Assembly (NCBI RefSeq): GCF_023806085.1
Contig: NZ_JAMSLX010000020.1
Span: 1-48,913 of the forward strand
Reading direction: 5' to 3'
DNA: 48,913 nucleotides
Source: Hephaestia sp. MAHUQ-44
GTDB taxonomy: Bacteria; Pseudomonadota; Alphaproteobacteria; Sphingomonadales; Sphingomonadaceae
Positions 41,903 through 48,913 of this stretch are shown here, piece by piece. A program made the position numbers and the translations under genes. Positions within the stretch are counted from its first letter, which is position 1. Each line of letters begins with the position of its first letter. The notes under the pieces were generated by a model. It did not search any database, was not told where the DNA came from, and saw nothing but the letters and a program-made list of their open reading frames with translations.

Positions 41903-43628
41903 CGTGTGAAATTGACGCGGTTTGACTGTGTGAACGAACCGAGCGGGCTCGCGCCAGGATCATCTGCTGGATCCAGATTTCGGTGGTGATGCATGCGGTG
42001 AACCCGCCAAAATCCATCTTCCCCGCGAGGCTGAGGGGTGTAAGCGCTGCGTCCATTCGTTGCCGGTCTACATAGCCGCGACGGACCAACTCCCCATTCA
42101 GCATCAAATCTCGCAGGAATGGCAGGTTCTGCGTCATTACCTGAATCCAGTGACTGGTGTTGGATCCTTTCCCTCGTCTATCCCGCACAAGGTCAGGCAG
42201 CAGGTCGCCAAACGTCTTCCGAGCCAGACCGCGGTGAATCGCCCCGCGTCCGAACCAATAGGTTGGAATCCTGAGCGAGGTGTCGAGCAGGGGGAAGGAC
42301 AGCAGCGGGTGGATTTCGTCGGTGGGGAATGCCGGCCCATATCGCCAGAGGTGATCCTGAAGCTGATGGAAACTCACGATCTGGTGCTGTTTGCCTAGCC
42401 GCGGTGATCGGGCGAAGGCGATGTCCGGGTGGAGGAAGTCATCCCACCGGGCGACCGTAGCGTTGGGCGCGAGAAAGGCGTTGGGTGTTACGACCCATTG
42501 CGCCAACTCACCCGACCGATGGGCTCGATATCCGCTCCACAACATGGTCCAGAGCGTCTCGCGCGCCAGCGGCGCGTGTTGATGTGCGATGGCAATAATC
42601 TCACGCAGCGGCCGTCGATCATCGAACGCATCCGCGACGATTTGAGGCGAGGCGTGTTCATGAAAAAGATGGTCGCCTCCTGTTCCTGAAAATATCGCTT
42701 CTGGTGCAACCTCCGCTGCGATCCGTTCACGCGCTTGCCGATATCCCAGCGGCAGGACGAAATTGCCCGGACGCAATCGCCCACCTGCTTCGTCGAGTTC
42801 GAAATGCAGGTCGTGCGGCGAGATGGTTTCGATTCTGAGAGGAACGCCGTTCAGACTTGCTACTGCTTCGGCATATTGACGTTCGTCGCCTTCGGCATGG
42901 GATACCAGATAATTGACTCCGATGACGGTGGTACCGGGTGCGCAGGTACGAAGGAGGCCCAGGACGATCGCTGAGTCCAGGCCGCCGGAGACCGTCAGCG
43001 CGATACGTTCGTAACGTCGTCCCCATGAGCCTACCGATTCCTCGGCCGCGTGGCGAAGTTCGTGTTGTGCCTCCTCAATGGTGGCAAATGGCGCTGAGGC
43101 TGATTCGGCGGGTATCCATCGGGCGCGTTCTTCGGTCGTGTCGCCGATGACCTCACATTGCCAACCGGGAAGCAATTCCGTGACGCCGACTATTCCTGTC
43201 CGGCGCCCGCGGCTGTGCGGCGCATTCAAATGATAGACGATGTAATCCCAGTCGATGTCGGGTTGGACATGGAGCAGGTCGATGACATGCATCGGGTCGG
43301 AACAGAACAATTCTGCGGCGTGGGTTTGCAGGCGCCAGCATGGCACCAATCCAGTCGGGTCACGGTCGATGACAATGCCTCGCTCACCGGACCAGTCGAT
43401 ACGAACATACGCACCAGGGTCGCCAGGGCCCGCACGGGGTTCGACGCCGAGCGTGCAGCAACCGGGCTTGATATGCGCGGCGAAGCGGGATTGAGGTCGC
43501 GACTGGCAGTAGATCAGCAGTGCGCGAGAGAGATGGAGCGGTCGCAAGCCGGAGCGAGCGAAAAGACAAGCCAATGCCTCGAAGGCAGCTTCGTCGGAGC
43601 GTGCGATAGCGACGACAAACTCGATCAT
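41865..43628 (-). CDS. lasso cyclase (asparagine-synthetase-like C protein)
   Basis: A 587-aa protein with the asparagine synthetase B fold. The N-terminal domain lacks the Cys2 nucleophile (begins MIEFVV), so it is not a glutaminase. The synthetase domain has the ATP PP-loop SGGLDSA (214-220), FSGTGGDHLFHEH, SFPLLDTSLRIPTYW and the basic DLVRDRRGKGSNTSHW. In lasso pathways this enzyme adenylates the ring Asp/Glu side chain and joins it to the core's first amine. It begins 8 nt after the B gene, and its last 38 nt overlap the isopeptidase gene. Confidence 0.92.
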   Translation of the reverse strand: MIEFVVAIARSDEAAFEALACLFARSGLRPLHLSRALLIYCQSRPQSRFAAHIKPGCCTLGVEPRAGPGDPGAYVRIDWSGERGIVIDRDPTGLVPCWRLQTHAAELFCSDPMHVIDLLHVQPDIDWDYIVYHLNAPHSRGRRTGIVGVTELLPGWQCEVIGDTTEERARWIPAESASAPFATIEEAQHELRHAAEESVGSWGRRYERIALTVSGGLDSAIVLGLLRTCAPGTTVIGVNYLVSHAEGDERQYAEAVASLNGVPLRIETISPHDLHFELDEAGGRLRPGNFVLPLGYRQARERIAAEVAPEAIFSGTGGDHLFHEHASPQIVADAFDDRRPLREIIAIAHQHAPLARETLWTMLWSGYRAHRSGELAQWVVTPNAFLAPNATVARWDDFLHPDIAFARSPRLGKQHQIVSFHQLQDHLWRYGPAFPTDEIHPLLSFPLLDTSLRIPTYWFGRGAIHRGLARKTFGDLLPDLVRDRRGKGSNTSHWIQVMTQNLPFLRDLMLNGELVRRGYVDRQRMDAALTPLSLAGKMDFGGFTACITTEIWIQQMILARARSVRSHSQTASISHVTFPADTSRTTE

Positions 43629-43636
43629 TGGTGCTG

Positions 43637-44305
43637 CTAGACAACCAGCATGGGTGTGAACTGGCGGATTCGATCATGGGCTTCGCCGATCGCGATTTCC
43701 GTGACTTGAACCCAGCTATGGGCGATGAATGGATCGAGGCGTACGCCGAGAACGAACTGCGCCGACACACCGCGACCACGCAAGAAGCCTCTCAAGGCGA
43801 GGGCATCCAGGCGACATATCGGTCGCGCTGGAAAGAACGGGCGTGCCGCGTAATATGCATCGATCAGGCGCTGAAGGTCGGTGTCGTACTTGGCCGCTGA
43901 ACGGCAAACGCTGGTCTCAAGTCGGCGCAGCAAGACGGCCATGCTACCACTTCGAAGTGCATCCCAGGCGCTGAGGAGATTGCCGAGCACGTCGATCGTC
44001 CCTCGAAGCCCGAGAGGTTGACCAAGCGGGTCGCAGTACCGCGGTGTCGGGTAAGCGGAGGCTGTGGACACGTCCGGCATATCCCGGCTTTCCGACGGAC
44101 CGTCATTCTGTGCAAATCCGCAACGGGTGAGCCTGCTCAACGCTTCCAGGGAAGGAGGGGGCTGGTCCGGTCGCGGGCTATTGGACAACCAGATAAGCGC
44201 TGCCGCGAGTTCCCCATCGAAAGCCGAATATCGATTTGTCCGAATATCGAGAACAACCACTCTTTCCCCGATCGGGGCGACATAAATGCCTGGTGAAATT
44301 CGCAT
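43637..44305 (-). CDS. lasso peptide leader peptidase B (RRE plus transglutaminase-like B2)
   Basis: A 222-aa two-part B protein. The N-terminal PqqD-like recognition element (1-75) contains ISPGIYVAPIGERVVVLDIRTNRYSAF. The C-terminal cysteine protease (about 100-222) has Cys164 in ARPICRLDALALRGFL and His196 in DPFIAHSWVQ, and ends FTPMLVV, like other proteobacterial B proteins. Where the McjB triad has Asp 12 residues after His, this protein has Glu208. It removes the leader so that the cyclase can act. ATG 44305 is chosen; it has only GGTGAAAAC as ribosome site, weaker than that of the precursor. Confidence 0.9.
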   Translation of the reverse strand: MRISPGIYVAPIGERVVVLDIRTNRYSAFDGELAAALIWLSNSPRPDQPPPSLEALSRLTRCGFAQNDGPSESRDMPDVSTASAYPTPRYCDPLGQPLGLRGTIDVLGNLLSAWDALRSGSMAVLLRRLETSVCRSAAKYDTDLQRLIDAYYAARPFFPARPICRLDALALRGFLRGRGVSAQFVLGVRLDPFIAHSWVQVTEIAIGEAHDRIRQFTPMLVV

Positions 44306-44326
44306 GATGTTTTCACCGTCTAATGA

Positions 44327-44353
44327 GACGGCGCGCCGGTAGGGCGCGCCGTC
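44327..44353 (-). terminator. hairpin between lasso precursor and B gene
   Basis: An 11-bp perfect stem (GACGGCGCGCC and GGCGCGCCGTC) with a 5-nt loop, 6 nt after the precursor stop. No strong T-run. It probably stops or protects part of the transcripts so that precursor mRNA exceeds that of the enzymes. Confidence 0.65.
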
Positions 44354-44359
44354 CATCGG

Positions 44360-44476
44360 TCAGTCAATGCGAAGCGTGTTCTGCTCTTCGCCGGGGAAAA
44401 CACTGTCTCCCTCGGTCGCCGAGATCGCGTCGCCCAAGTCGATGATGACATCGTTCGGCTCTTCGGTGTTGTCCAT
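44360..44476 (-). CDS. lasso peptide precursor (A)
   Basis: A 38-residue ORF with an ideal ribosome site (AGGAGG, 5 nt before ATG 44476), directly upstream of B and C. The acidic leader ends DLGDAISATE with Thr at the penultimate position, the residue required by lasso leader peptidases. The predicted core is GDSVFPGEEQNTLRID: 16 residues, Gly1 as ring amine, Glu8 or Glu9 as ring carboxyl. That leaves an 8- or 7-residue loop and tail, with Leu13, Arg14 and Ile15 the bulkiest plug candidates. Hand-summed monoisotopic mass of the dehydrated core is about 1757.82 Da. Core sequence, ring size and threading are predictions. Confidence 0.9.
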   Translation of the reverse strand: MDNTEEPNDVIIDLGDAISATEGDSVFPGEEQNTLRID

Positions 44477-44844
44477 GTTGGCCTCCTGTCAAAGCGCAGC
44501 GGGACTGCTGCAATGGAGCAATATAAAGGGGCGTTTTCACGAGCGGGGTTTATGTTCAAACTATGTTGGAATTGTCATTAATTTAAGAGAAGTATGCCCG
44601 CCGCGTTGTTAATTTATACCGAAAGAAATATTCTTGTAAAATAGTACGTATATAAAATAATTATGCCAAATCTGATTATATTTACTTTTGTCGATTGAAG
44701 TTTCGCCACGATGTGGGAGAGGAAATCTCTAAATGTCATTTCAATCCGGCCGCGACGGCTGCGGAGGTTGTCGATCGGTATGGATCGGCGTGCTGGCGTG
44801 GAATCTCACGCTCGCCAACCTTCCTGGATTCGAGCGCGAACGCG
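44477..44844. other. A+T-rich upstream region of the lasso operon
   Basis: 368 nt without a credible gene. About 44515-44700 is strikingly A+T-rich with runs such as TATATAAAATAATTATG, unlike the rest of this G+C-rich window. It separates the GntR gene from the precursor on the same strand and should hold the A-B-C promoter. Frames across it are short and lack ribosome sites. Confidence 0.7.
44641..44669 (-). promoter_or_regulatory. candidate sigma-70 promoter of the lasso A-B-C operon
   Basis: Minus strand TTGGCA (44669-44664), 17-nt spacer, TACTAT (44646-44641). Good spacing, five of six and four of six matches. It would give a leader of about 160 nt before the precursor ATG, which is long; an ATGACA/ACATAA pair nearer the gene is a competing reading. 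Confidence 0.35.
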
Positions 44845-45480
44845 CTATTGACGAACGCGGTGACGCAGCCGCACAAGCTCCGGCACATGAGCGAGCCGGC
44901 GATCCCGATATTGCTCAAGGGCCGAACGCAGAGCGCTGTGTTCTTCCTGCGCTAGCAGTGTACTCATGGCTTTGATCTCTGACAGGCCATCGGGGATCAG
45001 GCGCTTCTCGAGCCGGCGCAAGGCGTGCAGGCGATCGTTCGTCTGCGCCATGGCGAATTTGACGTCCGCAATCTCCGTTCGGGCAGCCAGACATGCAAAG
45101 AACTGCTCGGTCGCGAGAACGTCCGGGTCGTTCTTCGCCACGATGATCGTTGGCGGCGAGCCGCGCGCGTCGTCGATCGGATCTTCCACCGCGAGATCAA
45201 GGGCGACATGTGCGATCTTGCACATCCAGCGATAGGTACCGCGCAGGGCCGCTTCGTTGAGAAACGGCATATGGAAGCCCTCGCCGGGCAGTGACAGGAG
45301 CAGGTGTTCGACGGCCAGGCGGCCCAGGACCATATGGACCGTCGACGCGCTTGACGCTGTCATCTCGGCGAGACCGCGCGGATCAAGGCGCTCACCCGCG
45401 AGGAAGACACCTCGGAGGATGTCCGCCTTGATTGATTGATAGACTTCAGCGGCGGTCGCTCTGCGGGGTTCCATCGACAT
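44845..45480 (-). CDS. GntR family transcriptional regulator
   Basis: A 211-aa regulator: N-terminal winged helix (about 8-75) with VYQSIKADILRGVFLAGERLDPRGLAEMTASSASTVHMVLGRLAVEHLL in outline, then an all-helical FCD-like ligand domain. ATG 45480 has GAGAGGTG upstream. It lies upstream of the lasso precursor on the same strand with the A+T-rich gap between, so it may control that operon; this is inference from position. Confidence 0.85.
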   Translation of the reverse strand: MSMEPRRATAAEVYQSIKADILRGVFLAGERLDPRGLAEMTASSASTVHMVLGRLAVEHLLLSLPGEGFHMPFLNEAALRGTYRWMCKIAHVALDLAVEDPIDDARGSPPTIIVAKNDPDVLATEQFFACLAARTEIADVKFAMAQTNDRLHALRRLEKRLIPDGLSEIKAMSTLLAQEEHSALRSALEQYRDRRLAHVPELVRLRHRVRQ

Positions 45481-45851
45481 GCTCACCTCTCGTCCACGGC
45501 GGTCGAAGCGCGTTGCGTGGCGAGCCTCGATCCGACCGGAGGTCCACCGCCGGGATACGTATTCCGGGTTGACCACGTCTCCCGGGTGTTTCCTCCGACG
45601 CCTGCGGGATTTCGGTTGAACCATAGTATCGAGTTAGCCGGCGTGGCTTTACGATTCTGGCGGTAATGGTCGATGTTCTCACCGATCCGGTGACGTCTTT
45701 TTACCATCTTACCAACGGCTTGTGATAGGTGCCGGCGTCGACGGCAGGTGGAGTGGTAACGGATCGAGGGGACAGTGCTTGTGGATGACTGTGAGGTGAT
45801 CACGACAGCGTCGTTTGCGTCCCTTGATCCACACTCGGCGATGACGGGCCG
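45481..45851. other. divergent intergenic region between GntR and AraC genes
   Basis: 371 nt without a supported gene. Promoters for both flanking regulators must lie here. A short palindrome GTGATCAC occurs near 45797. Nothing else is recognised. Confidence 0.5.
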
Positions 45852-46736
45852 ATGACAGATACCTGCAACCTGATCGAGTTCACGACAGACGGTATCACGG
45901 GCGACTTTCGTCCGCTCGGCCAGTTGTCGCACGCGGGCGTCCATGTGATGCGCGCCCAGTTCGCGCCTAACCCGGGGCGGCTGACCGGGGCGGCGCGGTT
46001 CCTTGTCGGCGTTCATGAGAGCGGACCGATGGATTTCACGTGGCAGCTACCGCGCGATGGTAAACGTCGACAGACGCGATTTGACGTTGGGTCGGTCTAC
46101 ATCAATCCGGCGCATCGTTATTTTTTTCAGCAATGGCACGCCCGGCCCCAAGGCCTGATCATCGCACTCGACGATACCATTCTCGACCTGGTCGGAGACA
46201 CGTTTGGCGGCCGTCGCGGCAGTGACCTTCTCACGGTCGTGGGGGCCCGTGACCCGGAAATCGAGAAGGCCGCACGCATCCTGTCTGGCGAGATCGCCGA
46301 GCCGCATGGTCCGGGGCGGCTCCTCGCTGAAGGCGTCTCGCTAACGCTCGCTGTTCATCTGTTCCGCACTTATAGTGATCGTCCGCCTTCGCGCCGGATG
46401 CCCAAAGGCGCGCTCGGCGCTGCGCGTCTGCGGCGGGTGATCGATTTCATCGAAACGCACATCGGTGATGATATCTCACTGTTGGAGCTTGCCGACGTCG
46501 CGGGGCTGAGCGTCAGCCATTTCGGCGCGGCGTTCAAGGCCGCTGTCGGTCTATCGCCTTACCGCTATGTCATTAAACGCCGGGTGCACCGGGGCGAGGA
46601 TCTCCTGCGCTCGAGTGATCGACCAATCACATCGATTGCTTATGAGCTGGGGTTTCCCAGTCATGGGCATTTCAGCACCCAATTCCAACGCCACATCGGC
46701 GTATCTCCGTCACGCTATCGCAACGACGGCCGTTAG
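45852..46736 (+). CDS. AraC family transcriptional regulator
   Basis: A 294-aa protein with a variable N-terminal domain (1-180) and a C-terminal AraC/XylS DNA-binding domain (about 195-292). The latter shows RVIDFIETHIGDDISLLELADVAGLSVSHFGAAFKAAVGLSPYRYVIKRRVHRGEDLL in pattern and the second helix-turn-helix SSDRPITSIAYELGFPSHGHFSTQFQRHIGVSPSRYR. The effector is unknown. It is divergent from the GntR gene; no target operon follows directly. Confidence 0.92.
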   Translation: MTDTCNLIEFTTDGITGDFRPLGQLSHAGVHVMRAQFAPNPGRLTGAARFLVGVHESGPMDFTWQLPRDGKRRQTRFDVGSVYINPAHRYFFQQWHARPQGLIIALDDTILDLVGDTFGGRRGSDLLTVVGARDPEIEKAARILSGEIAEPHGPGRLLAEGVSLTLAVHLFRTYSDRPPSRRMPKGALGAARLRRVIDFIETHIGDDISLLELADVAGLSVSHFGAAFKAAVGLSPYRYVIKRRVHRGEDLLRSSDRPITSIAYELGFPSHGHFSTQFQRHIGVSPSRYRNDGR

Positions 46737-46938
46737 CGAACCGATGTTTCGAGTGGTGCGCGACGCTTTCGCGGCTTCGGGAAGCCCATTCCCGACCCAC
46801 CCGGCAACCGAAGTAAAACGCTCGATTGAAGGCGAGGGATGATCTCGCTCACCAGAATGAATGGTTGCTGCTTCGATCACGACGGTGAGCCAAATCGGTT
46901 TGACGTAGCGCTGCCACGTCGCAAGTGTCGGTTGTGGT

Positions 46939-47394
46939 ATGAGAATCGACCTTTTAAGCGCGCGGGAGAAGGAATGCCTCCACCTGCTATTGCACCCCAT
47001 GCGGGCGAAGGAGATCGCGCGCGTTACCGGCCTGTCGGTCCATACCGTTCATGATCACCTGAAGTCTGCACGGCGCAAACTCGGCACTGGAGACAGCCTG
47101 ACCGCGGCTAAGATCCTTCGAGATCACGAAGGTGGGCATCCCCAAAATTTGGGGTCCACAGAATCGGGATGGCGCGCCGACAATGGCGACGGGCATGACG
47201 TGGAGGTCGAAGTCGAAACGATCGGATTGGCCGTTCTTCCGTTCGCTCAAAGGGGTAGGCCGTGGAATGACCTGAGTTTGCGATGGCGGATCATGTGGCC
47301 GCTGCTACTCTTGGTCGGTCTCGCCATTGGCGCCGGCGTATTAGTCGCTGGCGCGTCTGCGCTGACCCAGATCGCGCTGCAACTGTCAGGCTGA
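46939..47394 (+). CDS. LuxR-type HTH protein with C-terminal membrane helix
   Basis: A 151-aa protein: a GerE/LuxR helix-turn-helix at the very N-terminus (LLSAREKECLHLLLHPMRAKEIARVTGLSVHTVHDHLKSARRKLGT in pattern, residues 5-50), an acidic linker (60-105) and one membrane helix near the end (about 119-142, PLLLLVGLAIGAGVLVAGASA). It would hold a DNA-binding domain at the inner membrane. The Shine-Dalgarno is unclear. It starts a set of four small same-strand genes. Confidence 0.8.
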   Translation: MRIDLLSAREKECLHLLLHPMRAKEIARVTGLSVHTVHDHLKSARRKLGTGDSLTAAKILRDHEGGHPQNLGSTESGWRADNGDGHDVEVEVETIGLAVLPFAQRGRPWNDLSLRWRIMWPLLLLVGLAIGAGVLVAGASALTQIALQLSG

Positions 47395-47442
47395 CTTCGA
47401 CGACCCAAGCACGCCCGGGAAGTCCCGGGGGAAAGGATCGTG

Positions 47443-47859
47443 ATGTCCATTACGCATCTTCGCCGAGCCCACAACCGTCGGCACCACGTCGCGGGAGCGA
47501 TCGTCGAACATCTCACAGCATTTGAAAGCGATCTGGGCCGAGCCTTAGCCAGCGGTTCGCGTCTGATCGGCTTCCTTCCTGACGCGCGCACCCAGGCCGA
47601 TGTGTCGGCCGTGGTCGGTCAGGAGGCGATCAGTCATTTCGTAACATCGCTCGGATTGATTTCGGACGCGATGGCGCAGGTGGTCGATGGACATCACAGT
47701 CTCGACCGCACGCGGCAGTTTTTCGGGATTCCACTCGAGGCCGGAGGCGATAAAGACACCATTCCGTCGTTGCGCGGCGAAGCAAGGGCGAAGGAGGGTG
47801 GTTCGTTGCAACCGGCGGTGGTTGACGGGAGGCCTCTCAATGTCGATCGCATGGCGTGA
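47443..47859 (+). CDS. hypothetical protein (138 aa)
   Basis: A soluble, mostly helical protein: IVEHLTAFESDLGRALASGSRLIGFLPDARTQADVSAVVGQEAISHF in outline, then a hydrophilic tail. ATG 47443 follows AAAGGA 5 nt upstream. No family recognised. Its stop overlaps the next ATG (TGATG), indicating an operon with the membrane protein. Confidence 0.65.
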   Translation: MSITHLRRAHNRRHHVAGAIVEHLTAFESDLGRALASGSRLIGFLPDARTQADVSAVVGQEAISHFVTSLGLISDAMAQVVDGHHSLDRTRQFFGIPLEAGGDKDTIPSLRGEARAKEGGSLQPAVVDGRPLNVDRMA

Positions 47860-48374
47860 TGCTCAGGATGGCTGTCTTCAATCTCCTTTATGTCGCAAGT
47901 TGCCTGTTCGCGATGGCGCGAGGTGGTGCGCCGGAGCGGGTTGGAGCCGGGATTCTCATCCTGGATTTTCAGCTCAGCCACTGGCTGATCGCACCGCTCG
48001 GCGCCGGAAGGTACCTGGGCGTCGAGTGGCCGATGTTTGGTGTCGATTTTGGCGCCTTCCTTGCGCTTTACGCGCTCTCTCTGCTCTCGACGCGATATTG
48101 GCCGATCTGGATGGCGGCGGTGCAAGGGTGCGTAGCGCTCTCTCATCTTGCGGGCTTGAGCCCCGCCGTCGTGCCCTGGGCTTACGGCAATTTCGTCGCG
48201 CTCTGGGCCTATGCTCTCCTGGCGATCCTTGGCGTGGCGACGTGGCGGCATCGCCGACGGCAGCGGCGCTTCGGTATCGACCCGGCATGGCGAAGTCAGC
48301 TTCCCTCCTTCTATCGCAAGGGAGGTCGTGCCGATGACCCAAAATTCCGCCCCAGTGATCAACGCGCGCCCTGA
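47859..48374 (+). CDS. hypothetical multi-pass membrane protein (171 aa)
   Basis: Four hydrophobic segments (about 4-20, 24-45, 62-80 and 100-125) and a basic tail (WRHRRRQRRF). A Trp/Leu-rich helix, PWAYGNFVALWAYALLAILG, is the last. No cofactor motif and no family recognised. ATG 47859 overlaps the upstream stop by 1 nt; a GTG one codon earlier is the alternative. The 3' end overlaps the next gene by 41 nt. Confidence 0.65.
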   Translation: MLRMAVFNLLYVASCLFAMARGGAPERVGAGILILDFQLSHWLIAPLGAGRYLGVEWPMFGVDFGAFLALYALSLLSTRYWPIWMAAVQGCVALSHLAGLSPAVVPWAYGNFVALWAYALLAILGVATWRHRRRQRRFGIDPAWRSQLPSFYRKGGRADDPKFRPSDQRAP

Positions 48375-48789
48375 CTACCGGGTCGAGACGATCGGGCCAC
48401 TGTCGGAAACGCGCGCGAAGACCTTCCTCGACAGAGGCGTCATCGGCAACTTTTCGGCGATGGCGCGTGCCTTCTATCAAGAGCGACGGTGGCGCGACCG
48501 TTACTTCGACCATGCCCTTTTCGCGGAGCCGGGTTGGGACATGCTGCTGGATTTGAGGTTCCATGTCGACGGACCCCGCCATCTTTCCAGTTCATCCGCC
48601 TGCATTGGAGCGGCGGCACCGGCCTCAACCGGGCTTCGGCACCTGCTCGCACTGGAACGTTGCGGCCTTGTCGAACGTCTCGCCGATCCTTCGGACGCCA
48701 GGCGCAAACTCACCCGGATGACTATCAGGGGCGTTCGGCTCATGGACGCCTATCTTGCGGAGGTCGCGATCAGCCGTATGTCGACTTAG
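48334..48789 (+). CDS. MarR/winged-helix-like small protein (151 aa)
   Basis: ATG 48334 follows GGGAGG 7 nt upstream. The C-terminal half resembles a MarR-type winged helix: LRHLLALERCGLVERLADPSDARRKLTRMTIRGVRLMDAYL matches the recognition helix, the wing (DPSDARRKL) and the closing helix. The N-terminal half is unlike MarR. The stop codon lies right at what may be the left end of the adjacent IS5-type element, so the true C-terminus may have been altered by insertion. Confidence 0.6.
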   Translation: MTQNSAPVINARPDYRVETIGPLSETRAKTFLDRGVIGNFSAMARAFYQERRWRDRYFDHALFAEPGWDMLLDLRFHVDGPRHLSSSSACIGAAAPASTGLRHLLALERCGLVERLADPSDARRKLTRMTIRGVRLMDAYLAEVAISRMST

Positions 48790-48861
48790 GATCAGGACCT
48801 ATTAAATCTCTTGCCGGGAAGGCGATTGGTTGATTCAATGGCGGCGTGAGGAGGCGTTGCC

Positions 48862-48913
48862 ATGAATGATCTGATCTGGCTTTCGGATGCGCAGATGCGG
48901 CGGATCGAGCCAT
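48862..48913 (+). mobile_element. IS5-family transposase, 5' end only
   Basis: The ATG at 48862, after GAGGAGG, opens MNDLIWLSDAQMRRIEP, the characteristic start of IS5-family (IS427-type) transposases common in sphingomonads. The gene runs off the window. The 72 nt between the MarR-like stop and this ATG (starting near GGATCAGGACC) are probably the left end of the element; the inverted repeat cannot be verified because the other end is outside. Confidence 0.75.

Noticed and set aside
45790..45812. TGTGAGGTGATCACG as a Crp-binding site before the AraC gene
   Set aside because: The half-sites are separated by 5 nt rather than 6 and the right half is imperfect; a chance palindrome (GTGATCAC) explains it.
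47414..47429. CCCGGG-AAGT-CCCGGG inverted repeat between two small genes
   Set aside because: Arms are only 6 nt of self-complementary G+C; expected by chance in such DNA and placed inside a likely operon.
1..48913. CRISPR arrays, tRNA or rRNA genes
   Set aside because: No regularly spaced direct repeats and no conserved RNA gene sequence were seen on reading either strand.

Overview
The window is G+C-rich, with tightly packed and often 4-bp-overlapping genes. Family content (lasso-peptide isopeptidase with FecI/FecR and a TonB receptor, HWE kinase, GGAAC-N16-CGTT promoter) points to an alphaproteobacterium of the Sphingomonadales, probably Sphingomonas or a close relative. This taxonomic call is inferred from gene families, not from rRNA. 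No tRNA, rRNA or CRISPR array was seen. An IS630-type transposase 3' end starts the window and an IS5-type transposase 5' end closes it.

Layout. (1) 0.2-2.6 kb: a Crp/Fnr regulator, a cysteine hydrolase and a DUF421 membrane protein. (2) 2.7-14.2 kb, minus strand: an unbroken 12-gene run encoding alternative complex III (actABCDEF), an unknown single-pass membrane protein, a SCO copper chaperone and a caa3-type cytochrome oxidase of the A2 class (ctaCDEF). The genes overlap or lie within 1 nt of each other, which suggests one transcript for a quinol-to-oxygen respiratory module. (3) 14.4-20.9 kb, minus strand: a six-gene operon (TPP enzyme, membrane protein, gluconate-dehydrogenase-type subunit 3, GMC oxidoreductase, SDR, glycosidase-like beta-propeller) behind a perfect general-stress (EcfG-type) promoter. 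(4) 21-32 kb: a stress and DNA-repair block holding a frameshifted sensory-rhodopsin-transducer-like gene, an FMN alpha-hydroxyacid oxidase, a UdgX gene with a nonsense codon, a low-affinity iron permease preceded by a His-rich mini-gene, topoisomerase IB, Ku and LigD (NHEJ), an HWE histidine kinase, a PRC-barrel protein and a stress-type SDR. (5) 31.9-35.1 kb: a RES/Xre toxin-antitoxin pair with a palindromic operator, then two tandem nucleotidyltransferase-HEPN fusion genes. (6) 35.3-45.5 kb: a complete lasso-peptide locus. It has ECF sigma, FecR anti-sigma, STN-type TonB receptor and lasso isopeptidase on the plus strand, converging on cyclase (C), leader peptidase (B) and a 38-residue precursor (A) on the minus strand, with a GntR regulator behind it. 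(7) 45.9-48.8 kb: an AraC regulator and a small unknown set that includes a membrane-tethered LuxR-type HTH protein.

The most novel item is the lasso precursor at 44360-44476. Its predicted 16-residue core, GDSVFPGEEQNTLRID, does not match any characterised lasso peptide I can recall. The locus has no ABC exporter; instead it has the isopeptidase and surface-signalling set, which fits uptake and cleavage of the peptide rather than classical antibiotic export.
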